From NCBI GenBank assembly GCA_902540265.1, contig CACBLW010000008.1:1-53730 (forward strand): a DNA stretch of 53,730 bases. Direction: 5' to 3'. Positions 35,460 through 44,295 of the stretch are shown one piece after another (position 1 is the first letter of the stretch; every line of letters starts with the position of its first letter). The notes beneath the pieces are model-generated. The model was given only the letters and a program-made list of their open reading frames with translations, was not told where the DNA came from and searched no databases. The position numbers and the translations under genes are program-made. The stretch is from an uncultured Alphaproteobacteria bacterium. Its GTDB lineage: Bacteria > Pseudomonadota > Alphaproteobacteria > HIMB59 > GCA-002718135.

Positions 35460-36210
35460 AATCAATAATTTTATTATACCTTTATTTAGCCTTATAATTT
35501 TTTGTTTGTTATGGGAATTGTTGGTTTGGTATAATAACTGGCCAAATTATAAAATGGCTTCCCCTTCAGATTTATGGCCAGCATTTTGGAAATTTAAACA
35601 TCTCTTTTTAATCTACGGTTGGGAAACTTTTTGGAGAACTGTTGTAGGATTAATATTATCTGTTTTGGTAGGATTAAGTTTGGGTATTTTGATGGGGTTT
35701 TCAAAAACTATTAGAATAGGCTTATATCCTATACTTGTTGGTTTTAATGCTATTCCTAAAGCAACAGTAGTTCCAGTAATTGCATTAATATTTGTTGGTA
35801 TGCACAATATGAATACAATTATAATTGTAATTCTTATTTCATTTTTCCCCATCTGTGTTTCAATTTCGATTGGATTGTCAACTTTGGAAAGAGAATATGA
35901 AGACATACTTTTTTCTTTAGGTGCGAATAAATTTGAGATTTTTTATAAAATTGCTTTACCAAAAACATTACCAGAATTTTTTGGAGCGTTAAAAGTATCA
36001 ACAACACTCGCTTTTATTGGAACTAATTTGATGGAAATTATTGAACCCCATGGAAAAGGATTAGGACATTTGTTTGATAGTGGAAAAATTAGCGCAGATT
36101 ATCCGTTAATGTTTGCAGTATTGATCACATTGGCTGTTATGGGAATATTTTTATATTATATTGTAGTTTATCTTGAAAATATTTTTGCTGGTTGGGCCAT
36201 TAGAAAATAA
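35452..36210 (+). CDS. ABC transporter permease (NitT/TauT family)
   Basis: Inner-membrane permease of 252 residues with about six helices. The EAA loop is LEREYEDILFSLGANKFEIF followed by LPKTLPEFFGALK near residue 170. The N-terminal helix spans about residues 8-25. It belongs to the TauC/SsuC/ThiX group and completes the three-gene importer with the upstream receptor and ATPase. The 8-bp overlap with the ATPase gene indicates coupled translation. Confidence 0.9.
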   Translation: MIRINNFIIPLFSLIIFCLLWELLVWYNNWPNYKMASPSDLWPAFWKFKHLFLIYGWETFWRTVVGLILSVLVGLSLGILMGFSKTIRIGLYPILVGFNAIPKATVVPVIALIFVGMHNMNTIIIVILISFFPICVSISIGLSTLEREYEDILFSLGANKFEIFYKIALPKTLPEFFGALKVSTTLAFIGTNLMEIIEPHGKGLGHLFDSGKISADYPLMFAVLITLAVMGIFLYYIVVYLENIFAGWAIRK

Positions 36211-36264
36211 AGTGTAGAAAGATAAAGTTTAATAATACAAAATGTTAAATAAAATCGTTAATAT

Positions 36265-36594
36265 TTAATTTACTAACTTAAAAATATTTCGATTTAAAGA
36301 TGATATCAGTGCGTCTAAACTTTCAAATTTCTTGTTTTGATTTTTTGATTTTAAATTATAAAAAATTTTTCTTTTTTTTCTCTCTAGTGATTTATTTAGT
36401 ATGCATTCTGGAGCTGCTAGACTATGTTTAAATATATAAAAAAATGCATTATTTTTATTAAAATCAATAGCATAGTCTTTCCATTCTCCATTAGAAACTC
36501 CCTTAGAATAAAGATTTAGGATTTTGGCGAGCTCATCTTTGGAAAAGTAGAGATTGTGATTGTTAGTTGAAGCACTAGATGTTACTAAGCCCAT
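36265..36594 (-). CDS. DUF2794 domain-containing protein
   Basis: The 109-residue protein matches the alphaproteobacterial DUF2794 family: FSKDELAKILNLYSKGVSNG then EWKDYAIDFNKNNAFFYIF and a Lys/Arg-rich region. No catalytic motif is recognised and the function is unknown. It is a single gene on the minus strand, between the ABC importer and the thioredoxin-fold gene, with 54 and 24 bp gaps respectively. Confidence 0.75.
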   Translation of the reverse strand: MGLVTSSASTNNHNLYFSKDELAKILNLYSKGVSNGEWKDYAIDFNKNNAFFYIFKHSLAAPECILNKSLERKKRKIFYNLKSKNQNKKFESLDALISSLNRNIFKLVN

Positions 36595-36618
36595 AAATTA
36601 AGAATATAACAAAAATTT

Positions 36619-37170
36619 ATGCCTGTAAATGCTCCAAATGATAATTTAGATGTATTAGCACCATCATTTAATCTTAAAAATATTGATGAAGAAATGGTAT
36701 CTTTAGATAAAGCAAAAGGATTAAATGGTACAGTTATTGTTTTTATATGTAATCATTGTCCATATGTTAAAGCAATTGCAAGTAGATTAAAAAAAGAAGC
36801 TGATGAGTTACTAGAACACTCAATAAATACAATTGCCATTATGTCTAATGACGTAATTAACTATCCCGATGATTCATTTGATAATATGAAAATCTTCTCT
36901 GATAAATACAAATTTAATTTTCCATATCTTTATGATGAAACACAGGAGGTGGCGAAAAATTATAATGCTGTTTGTACACCAGATTTTTTTGGTTTTGATA
37001 AAGATCTTAAATTAAAATATAGGGGTAGAATAGACTCAGGTGTAATGAATGCAAATCAAAACTTAAATATTGAAAGAGATCTTTTTAATGCAATGATTAA
37101 AATCAAAAATGAGGGAGTAGGTCCAACTAACCAAATGAATAGTATTGGCTGCTCAATAAAGTGGAAATAG
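36619..37170 (+). CDS. Thioredoxin-fold protein (AhpC/TSA-Redoxin family)
   Basis: Cytoplasmic thioredoxin-fold protein of 183 residues with no signal peptide. The active-site segment is CNHCPYVKAI (Cys44 and Cys47), and the cis-proline loop is NYNAVCTPDFFGFD near residue 115. This CNHCPYV pattern marks a widespread subgroup of small redoxins annotated as thioredoxin family protein; the physiological substrate is not known. It is directly followed (1 bp) by the YfgM-like gene, so it may be the first gene of the yfgM-bamB-der operon. Confidence 0.82.
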   Translation: MPVNAPNDNLDVLAPSFNLKNIDEEMVSLDKAKGLNGTVIVFICNHCPYVKAIASRLKKEADELLEHSINTIAIMSNDVINYPDDSFDNMKIFSDKYKFNFPYLYDETQEVAKNYNAVCTPDFFGFDKDLKLKYRGRIDSGVMNANQNLNIERDLFNAMIKIKNEGVGPTNQMNSIGCSIKWK

Positions 37171-37171
37171 T

Positions 37172-37837
37172 ATGAGTGAAGAAATTAAAAATAATAGCTT
37201 ATTTAAAAAAATACAAAATTTTATTTTTACTAACTATTTACAAATAATAATATCATTTGTAATTTTGTTAATTATATTTATTGGATTTCAAACATACAAT
37301 TATTTTAAAATTCAAGATATTAAAAAATCTAGTATAAGTTTTTTTGATATTATCCAAGATGATCAAAACGATTTAAGTAACTTAAAAAATTTAATTGAAG
37401 ATGATAATATTTTCTCCATTTTATCAAAATTAGAATTAATTCAGGAAAATAATAAAAATAAAAACTTTAGTAACTCTAATGAGTTGTATAAAGAATTACT
37501 TGCTTCATCAAACTTAAACGATCTTTATAAAACTTCTATAGCTGCAAATGCCTCATATACAATGATTAATGCATCATATGAAGAGAATACTAATAAGTAT
37601 TTAAATGATATAACAAGTTACATAAATAATATTAGTGATGAGTTGGACGGTTATTTTTCAATTAAAAAAGAATTAGAATACTTATTAATTGTCACAGAAA
37701 TTGATTTAAATAAATCTCAATATGATAATAATTCAATAGTTTTGGATAAATATAATGAAATATTTAATTCAAGTTTAGTTTCTGCCTCTATAAAAGAAAG
37801 AGTGAAAAAGATTCATGAGTTTCAGCTTTATAAGTAA
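37172..37837 (+). CDS. Membrane-anchored TPR-like protein (YfgM-like)
   Basis: The 221-residue protein has a short cytoplasmic N-terminus, one transmembrane helix (about residues 19-36) and a periplasmic helical region rich in Asn, Ser and Leu that fits the tetratricopeptide-like YfgM fold. Sequence similarity is weak; the call rests on topology and on position before bamB and der, the same order as yfgM-bamB-der elsewhere. E. coli YfgM assists periplasmic chaperones at the Sec translocon. It overlaps bamB by 23 bp. Confidence 0.65.
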   Translation: MSEEIKNNSLFKKIQNFIFTNYLQIIISFVILLIIFIGFQTYNYFKIQDIKKSSISFFDIIQDDQNDLSNLKNLIEDDNIFSILSKLELIQENNKNKNFSNSNELYKELLASSNLNDLYKTSIAANASYTMINASYEENTNKYLNDITSYINNISDELDGYFSIKKELEYLLIVTEIDLNKSQYDNNSIVLDKYNEIFNSSLVSASIKERVKKIHEFQLYK

Positions 37838-39059
37838 AATATCGCTATATTTATCGTTCATATTTATTATTTCATGTCAGGATACTATTTCATCATTAAT
37901 AAATAATGAAAATATAGACTCTGATAATTATAATTTTCAATTAGAGACAGAAGATACTTTAGATTTTAGTTCTTTTGAACGGTATCAAGATAATGTAATT
38001 GATAATTATACATATAAAGCATCTGATTTTAATTTTTTAGATAAAGATCTAGCTGTAATTAAAATTAATAACTATGAAACCAAATACAATAACAATAATA
38101 CAATAAATGTTATATACCTTGATCAAAATATTTACTCTATCAATAAAGAAGGGGATCTCCTAAAGTTTGATTTGAATTCAGGAAAGTTAATTGAAAAAAT
38201 TAAAATTGATTTAGATAAAGAAAAAAAAGTACCTGTATCCCTTTCACTTTACAAGAATGATTTTATTATTGCATTTGTATCAGGGCAAGTTGTCAGAATT
38301 AATAAATTAGGGAAAGTTATTTGGATATTTAAAAATAAAGATTTTTTAAATACACCAGTCAAAATATATGATGACTATCTAATAATATTATATCCAGAAA
38401 AAATAGTTTTTTTGTCAATCTTAAATGGAGATATAATTTTTGAAAAAGATTTTAAATCAAGCAATATAATTCAATCATCAGGCGGAAAAATTGTAAATTA
38501 TTACAACATTGTTTTTTTTATACTTCCCAATAGTGAATTTAATTCATTAGATACCTATTTATTTGAGGAACATAGTTTAGATTTTGACAAAATTGAACTC
38601 AACACATCATTAAATAATCTAAGTGATCAAATACACTTTTATAAAAATTTTTTAGTGTATTTTGATGATGGAAATATCTTTCATACTTATGACATAAATG
38701 AAGATAAATTTATATTAGTTGATTTTAGAATTAATAATTCATTTTCTTCTATATTATTTAATAATTCATTAATTTCAAAAAATGAAAACTTTATTGAATT
38801 TTATAATATTAAGAATGGCAATTTATTCTCAAGAATTAATATTAATAAAATACTAAATAAAAATTCAAAAATAATAAATGCGTTTATCATTAATAAAAAT
38901 ATACATTTATTTATGGATGATGGGCAAATAACTATTTTAGATCAAAATCTTGAAATACAAGAAACTATTAATCTCAAAATCAAACATATAAATAAAGTTT
39001 ATAATTATCAAAATAAAATTTTTATAAGTACTGAAAAAGGCATTACTTACATTTATTAA
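37815..39059 (+). CDS. bamB: BamB-like outer-membrane assembly lipoprotein (PQQ-type beta-propeller)
   Basis: A lipoprotein of 414 residues: a hydrophobic leader ends in FIFIIS-Cys21, a lipobox-like site. The mature part holds repeated beta-propeller blades with motifs such as NKEGDLLKFDLNSGKLIEKI, NKLGKVIWIFKN and KIFISTEKGITYIY, as in PQQ/BamB repeats. It should serve as the scaffold lipoprotein of the BAM complex. The assignment is supported by position between a YfgM-like gene and der. The sequence is diverged and very Asn/Ile/Lys rich. Confidence 0.72.
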   Translation: MSFSFISKISLYLSFIFIISCQDTISSLINNENIDSDNYNFQLETEDTLDFSSFERYQDNVIDNYTYKASDFNFLDKDLAVIKINNYETKYNNNNTINVIYLDQNIYSINKEGDLLKFDLNSGKLIEKIKIDLDKEKKVPVSLSLYKNDFIIAFVSGQVVRINKLGKVIWIFKNKDFLNTPVKIYDDYLIILYPEKIVFLSILNGDIIFEKDFKSSNIIQSSGGKIVNYYNIVFFILPNSEFNSLDTYLFEEHSLDFDKIELNTSLNNLSDQIHFYKNFLVYFDDGNIFHTYDINEDKFILVDFRINNSFSSILFNNSLISKNENFIEFYNIKNGNLFSRININKILNKNSKIINAFIINKNIHLFMDDGQITILDQNLEIQETINLKIKHINKVYNYQNKIFISTEKGITYIY

Positions 39060-39060
39060 A

Positions 39061-40350
39061 ATGAATATATTAATTTTAGGTATGCCAAATGTAGGCAAAA
39101 CATCATTATATAATTTAATTACAGATAAAAATAATAATATAATTCATGACACCATTGGCACAACAAGAGATTGGCATGTATCACCTCTTAAATCAAATGG
39201 TAATATTGACGTATTTGATACACCTGGAATAATTAATCAAAAAAATCTAGTAACAAAGAGTATTAGTAACATAATTAGGAAAATAGATATTTTTGTTTAT
39301 GTTATAGACTATAAAGATGAGAATTATTTTACAGATAAAGAATTAATAAATGAATTAAGAAAATTTAATAAGGAAATAATAGTTATTATCAATAAGGATG
39401 ATAATTTCAAACAAGATAAAAAAATTGAAAACCTTGGTATTAAGAATATTTTTTTTATCTCATGTTCACATAAAATAGGTATTGATGGCTTTTTAAATTA
39501 TTTATCAAAATATGATGCTAAAGATAATAAGTTAATAAATTATGATTTTTCTTTAGGGTTATTTGGTAAAACAAATGTAGGCAAAAGTACGCTCTTAAAT
39601 AAATTAGTTGGATTTGAAAGGTCAATTGTAAGCAATCAACCAAAAACTACAACTGATATTGTTTCTTCCTCATACATCTTTAAAGGAAATACCTATTCAA
39701 TTAAAGACACTGCAGGTTTAATAAAAAAAAATAAAATTGATAAAAATAGTCTTGATTTTTATGTCACCAAAAAAACTTTGTCGATTATCAATGAAATTAA
39801 TTTAAATATTTTTCTAATTGATATTGAGCAAGGATTTGATACTCAATCTAAAAAAATATTTAATTTAATATATCAAAAATCTAATATTTTATTATTTATA
39901 ATTAATAAAACTGATTTAGTTAAAAAAAATAAAAAGAAGGTAATTAATGAATTAATTAAAGATATTAATTATGGATTTTCTCAATCAAAAAATATAATTA
40001 TTATACCAATTTCAACACTAAACAAAAAAGATATTTTATTTTTAAAAAATAAGATTCGTGAACTAATTTTAGAATTAAATAAAAATATATCAACTTCACA
40101 AATTAATAAGTGGTTAAATCATGTTGTTGAAAATAATTCTCACCCAAGAATAAATGGAAAAGAGGTTAAATTTAAATATGGCACTCAGGTTTCAAAAAAT
40201 CCTTTAACAATAAAAATTTTTTCAAATTTTTCTAAGGAAATATCTAATTCATATAAAAGATATTTGGTTAATAATTTTTATAATTTCTTTAACATTAAAA
40301 GTAGAAATTTAAAAATTTTATTTTCTAAATCTAAGAACCCTTATGATTAA
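39061..40350 (+). CDS. der: Ribosome biogenesis GTPase Der (EngA)
   Basis: Tandem-GTPase 50S assembly factor, 429 residues. The first G domain has GMPNVGKTS (residues 7-15), GTTRDWH and FDTPGI. The second has GKTNVGKSTLLNKL near residue 168, TTTD, KDTAGL and INKTD. The C-terminal KH-like domain includes HPRINGKEVKFKYGTQVSKNP. G1 of the first domain ends GKTS rather than the more usual GKST, as is tolerated in this family. It begins 1 bp after bamB and converges on cvpA. Confidence 0.95.
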   Translation: MNILILGMPNVGKTSLYNLITDKNNNIIHDTIGTTRDWHVSPLKSNGNIDVFDTPGIINQKNLVTKSISNIIRKIDIFVYVIDYKDENYFTDKELINELRKFNKEIIVIINKDDNFKQDKKIENLGIKNIFFISCSHKIGIDGFLNYLSKYDAKDNKLINYDFSLGLFGKTNVGKSTLLNKLVGFERSIVSNQPKTTTDIVSSSYIFKGNTYSIKDTAGLIKKNKIDKNSLDFYVTKKTLSIINEINLNIFLIDIEQGFDTQSKKIFNLIYQKSNILLFIINKTDLVKKNKKKVINELIKDINYGFSQSKNIIIIPISTLNKKDILFLKNKIRELILELNKNISTSQINKWLNHVVENNSHPRINGKEVKFKYGTQVSKNPLTIKIFSNFSKEISNSYKRYLVNNFYNFFNIKSRNLKILFSKSKNPYD

Positions 40351-40353
40351 CAA

Positions 40354-40899
40354 TTATTGATCTGTACTCGTATAACTCTCAATAATATTATTATTATATT
40401 CAGAAATTTGCATGAGAATATTTGAATTTTCCACAAAAAATAAATGAAAATTTTTTAATATTTCAAAATCATTATTATCAGTTAAATACAATGCACTACT
40501 AAAAATTATATATGAAAATAGAATGCCATATAAGATTCCAAAAAATTTATCAAATATCAATCCTAAAATTTTTTTATCTAAGTCACTATTTAAAAATTTT
40601 CTTATTCTTTTTAATATAAATAAACTAACTAAGAAAATTATTGGTATTGAAATGATCATACTTATAACGCTTACAAACTGTTCAAATCTTTGTAAAAAAT
40701 TAATATTTAAGAGTTGTTCACTTAAAAAATCTGAAAGATATTGATAACTATATATGGTTACAAATACAGAACCAACCCATGTTAATAACCCTAATATAGA
40801 ACTAATGAATCCTTTCCAGAAACTAAAAATAACAATTACTGCAGTTAAAATTAATACTACATAATCGAAAAATACTAATTCAAAGTTTAAAAAAGTCAT
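40354..40899 (-). CDS. cvpA: CvpA family inner-membrane protein
   Basis: The 181-residue protein has about four membrane helices: VVLILTAVIVIFSFWKGFISSILGLL at the N-terminus with the WKGF/LGLLTWVG pattern of CvpA, and the third and fourth helices in the middle. CvpA is linked to colicin V production and envelope/bile resistance, with unclear mechanism. It usually precedes purF; here the next gene is the convergent der, and no purF is present. Its start overlaps the MMPL gene stop by 4 bp. Confidence 0.8.
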   Translation of the reverse strand: MTFLNFELVFFDYVVLILTAVIVIFSFWKGFISSILGLLTWVGSVFVTIYSYQYLSDFLSEQLLNINFLQRFEQFVSVISMIISIPIIFLVSLFILKRIRKFLNSDLDKKILGLIFDKFFGILYGILFSYIIFSSALYLTDNNDFEILKNFHLFFVENSNILMQISEYNNNIIESYTSTDQ

Positions 40900-43247
40900 T
40901 TTTGATATTTCAATATTGATGGTAAAGTAATTAGTACTCCTATCATAGCAAATATCATTGCTAAACTAGTAAATAGACCAAAATAAACTGTAGGCACAAA
41001 GTTTGATAGACAAAGAGTAAGGAACCCTGCAGTTATTGCAATGGATGTAATTAAAACTGCATTACCTACAGTCAAATGTGTTTTTTCAATCATTTCACTA
41101 TGATTTTTACCTAACTTTAAATTTTCTTTGTAACGATAGATATAATGTATCGTATTATCAACAGCTATACCAATTGATATTGCTGCAATTGTAATTGTCA
41201 TTATATCAAGTGGTATTTTAAGCAATCCAATTAAACCAAGAATAAAAGTTGAAGCAAAAATATTTGGAATTATTCCAATTATACTTAACTTTAAAGATCT
41301 AAATAATATTACAAACATTATAAAAATAGCTAAAATTACAAAACCTAAGGATTTTATTTGTGAGCTAAATAGAGATTTTAACATGTTATTATATAATACT
41401 AATAGACCGTTAACTTTAAATTCTTCCAAATTATCAAATTCATTCAATAATAAATAATTGATGTCATTAATAAGATCATTTCTTTTAATATCTTTTGAAT
41501 CTTTGACTCTTGTAGAGATTTTTATCATGTTTTCTTCGATATTTAGATAAGGATCAATTAAATCAGTTTTGTAATCAATAGGTATTTCATTATATAATAC
41601 TGATAATTCAAACATTGATAAATCACTTTTGTTTATTTGATTAGCAGTATCTATAAGTGAATAAATTGATGTAACTTTCCCAATTTCTATTCTACTTTCT
41701 AAATATTGGTGAACAAATTTGATTGTTTTAATTTTTTCATCTGTGAACCAAATATTATTTTCTTCTCCAAACAGATCATCTGAGAAAAAATCATCTTCAA
41801 TTTCTAAATCATCTTCTTCTTCAACTTTTATTGATGTATCAATTATTTGATCATCATTTTTGAATTTAAGAATAATGTCTAATGGTGTAGTTCCACCTAA
41901 TTCATTATCTATAAGATACATTCCTTTATAAATTTCTGTATTTTTTTTAAAATATTTTATAAATGAGTTTTCAACATTCAGATTGGTAATTCCATATAGA
42001 GATATGAAAAATATTAAAATGTTTAATACAAGAATATATTTACTATTCTTATATGCAAAAGGATAAAAAGATTTTAAAAAACTCAAATTTAGAGAATAGC
42101 TTTTTTCTTCTTTTGAAAAGAAAGAAACAATTAGAGGTAAGATTACAAATGATGAAATTAAAACTATTAATAATGCTATTATCATTATAATTCCAAAATC
42201 AATTACAGGTTTAATATCTGATATTACTAGCGATACAAAAGCAACAATTGTAGTTAGAAAGGTGTAAAAACAAGGCCAAAACATCATTCTAAAATTTTCA
42301 ATAATTCTTATATCCCTTTGTAAATAATTATTCATTATATGAACATTCATAGAAATAGATAAAACAAACATTAAGGATAAGAAGTTTGCTGAAACTGCTG
42401 TAATTTCAAAATTAATAAAACCAGCTAAACCTATTGACAAATAAACTGCACTAATTGACGTAAATAAAATAGCAAATACCCATTTGACTCTTCTAAAAAT
42501 TAAGAAAAGAATTAAAACTATAATTAAAAGAACAATTAAACTGAATGTAAAAATGTCATTCTTTACATAAGAAATAACATCGCTAGATATCATTTCTACT
42601 CCACCTAAATAGTATGTAAAATATTGATTGCTATTAATAATAATATTTCTAATGTTTTTAATTAATTCGTTTCTTTCCTTGTCTATTTCTGTTTTTATTT
42701 TGTAATATTTACCCTGAGTTAAATATAAATTTTTATTATTTTTAAGATCAATTGCTTTACTATTTTCATTAAGAAATATTACTATAGAAGTTATATTTTT
42801 ACTTTCATTAATGATTTGATCACTATAAATTGGACTTTTTGCAAATTCATTTAATATATCTTCAAATGGCAAACTTGTGTTCAATATTGTTTCATAATTA
42901 TTATTTGCTAAATCAATAAGACTGGTATTATTTAAAAGTAGGATAGGGGCTTTATTAATTGTAAAAACAGAATAAACTTCTGGTAAATCAGATAATTTTT
43001 CACTTATTTTTTCAATTTCTTCTATTAGAACTCTATCGATTTTAGAATTACTTTTGATTGCTATTACTAAACTATTTTTTGTTGGAAACAAATCTTGATA
43101 ATATGAGAAATATTTATAATCTTCATCATTTTGTGATACTAAACTATCTGAAGACGCATCAATTCTGAAATCTCTTAGATAAAAACTAGTAAATATTAAT
43201 GATGCAATGAAAACAAATAATAAAATGTTTTGTAATTTTTTACTCAT
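40896..43247 (-). CDS. MMPL/RND superfamily transporter (HAE3-like)
   Basis: The 783-residue protein has two homologous halves, each a periplasmic domain plus about six helices; TM1 is at 8-24 and further helices cluster around 233-375 and in the C-terminal 150 residues. The TM10-type segment ISIGIAVDNTIHYIYRY carries the Asp-Asn pair typical of MMPL/HAE3 proteins. These exporters are often implicated in moving lipids or hydrophobic molecules. An acidic stretch lies at residues 475-498 in the second periplasmic domain. No adaptor gene is adjacent. It sits between alr (8-bp overlap) and cvpA. Confidence 0.85.
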   Translation of the reverse strand: MSKKLQNILLFVFIASLIFTSFYLRDFRIDASSDSLVSQNDEDYKYFSYYQDLFPTKNSLVIAIKSNSKIDRVLIEEIEKISEKLSDLPEVYSVFTINKAPILLLNNTSLIDLANNNYETILNTSLPFEDILNEFAKSPIYSDQIINESKNITSIVIFLNENSKAIDLKNNKNLYLTQGKYYKIKTEIDKERNELIKNIRNIIINSNQYFTYYLGGVEMISSDVISYVKNDIFTFSLIVLLIIVLILFLIFRRVKWVFAILFTSISAVYLSIGLAGFINFEITAVSANFLSLMFVLSISMNVHIMNNYLQRDIRIIENFRMMFWPCFYTFLTTIVAFVSLVISDIKPVIDFGIIMIIALLIVLISSFVILPLIVSFFSKEEKSYSLNLSFLKSFYPFAYKNSKYILVLNILIFFISLYGITNLNVENSFIKYFKKNTEIYKGMYLIDNELGGTTPLDIILKFKNDDQIIDTSIKVEEEDDLEIEDDFFSDDLFGEENNIWFTDEKIKTIKFVHQYLESRIEIGKVTSIYSLIDTANQINKSDLSMFELSVLYNEIPIDYKTDLIDPYLNIEENMIKISTRVKDSKDIKRNDLINDINYLLLNEFDNLEEFKVNGLLVLYNNMLKSLFSSQIKSLGFVILAIFIMFVILFRSLKLSIIGIIPNIFASTFILGLIGLLKIPLDIMTITIAAISIGIAVDNTIHYIYRYKENLKLGKNHSEMIEKTHLTVGNAVLITSIAITAGFLTLCLSNFVPTVYFGLFTSLAMIFAMIGVLITLPSILKYQK

Positions 43248-44295
43248 ATTTTCTATAAACTCTTTTTCCTATAGAGGTCATAATTTCATTAGGTATAGTT
43301 TTACATAATTTTGCAAATTTATCTATTTTATGTTCGTCATTTATAATATCTAAATACATTCCTATATTCAAATCATGACTAGATTTTGAAATATCTACAG
43401 TAAATGTATCCATCGAAATTCTACCAATTATCTTGAATTTATTTTTTTTAAAATAAACATACCCTTTATTACTTAATGATCTAGGTATCCCATCCTCATA
43501 TCCAAGGCCTACAATGGCAACTTTGATTTTTGTTTTTGTTTTATAGGTTCTATTGTAACCAACATATTGGTTCTTTTTAATATATTTAATTTGTATAATT
43601 TTTCCTTTTAAACTAACTACATTTTTAATTTTTTTACCTAATTTTTTATTTTCAAAACCTCCATAAATACCTATTCCCGGTCTAATCATGTCATATAAAT
43701 ATGATTTATTTAAAACAGCGCCATGAGAATTAGCTAAACTAAAAATTATTTTATTATTATTAAATTTATTTTTTAATCTATTAAAAAATTTCTTTTGTTT
43801 TAAACTGTAATTATTACTATATTCATCAGCGCTAGATAAGTGACTTATAATTAATTGTATATTTTTATTTCTAAAATCTATTTCTTTTATTTTTTCTATT
43901 GGAATTCCCAATCTATTTATTCCTGTATCGACATGAATAGCAAATTTTAATCCAGAATTTTTGATTCTATTATATTCTTCTATAGAATTAATAACTGGAA
44001 TAAGATTTTTATTTAAAAAGTCTTGTATATTGTAATCTTGTAATCCATTTAAAATAAAAATATTTATAAATTTGTTTTTATTTTTTAATTTTAAACCTTC
44101 GTCTAATGTAGCAACAAAAAAATGCTTACAGCTATTCTTTAATAAGAGATTAAATACTTTTTTATCTCCTAATCCATATGCATTTGCTTTTATTGTTGGG
44201 GCAACAATTAAGTTTTTCTTTAATTTTTTGAAAAAATTATAATTATGAATTAGGTTTTTTGTGTTTATATTTAAGATACCGCTTTCTTTAATCAC
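43240..44295 (-). CDS. alr: Alanine racemase
   Basis: PLP enzyme making D-alanine for peptidoglycan, 351 residues. The Schiff-base Lys36 is in PTIKANAYGLG. The barrel then runs through the SHLSSADEYSN region and the MIRPGIGIYG segment near residue 205, with the second-domain VGLGYEDGIPR and RISMDTFTVDIS motifs following. Start overlaps the dnaB stop by 4 bp (ATGA) and the stop overlaps the MMPL start by 8 bp. Confidence 0.93.
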   Translation of the reverse strand: MIKESGILNINTKNLIHNYNFFKKLKKNLIVAPTIKANAYGLGDKKVFNLLLKNSCKHFFVATLDEGLKLKNKNKFINIFILNGLQDYNIQDFLNKNLIPVINSIEEYNRIKNSGLKFAIHVDTGINRLGIPIEKIKEIDFRNKNIQLIISHLSSADEYSNNYSLKQKKFFNRLKNKFNNNKIIFSLANSHGAVLNKSYLYDMIRPGIGIYGGFENKKLGKKIKNVVSLKGKIIQIKYIKKNQYVGYNRTYKTKTKIKVAIVGLGYEDGIPRSLSNKGYVYFKKNKFKIIGRISMDTFTVDISKSSHDLNIGMYLDIINDEHKIDKFAKLCKTIPNEIMTSIGKRVYRKYE

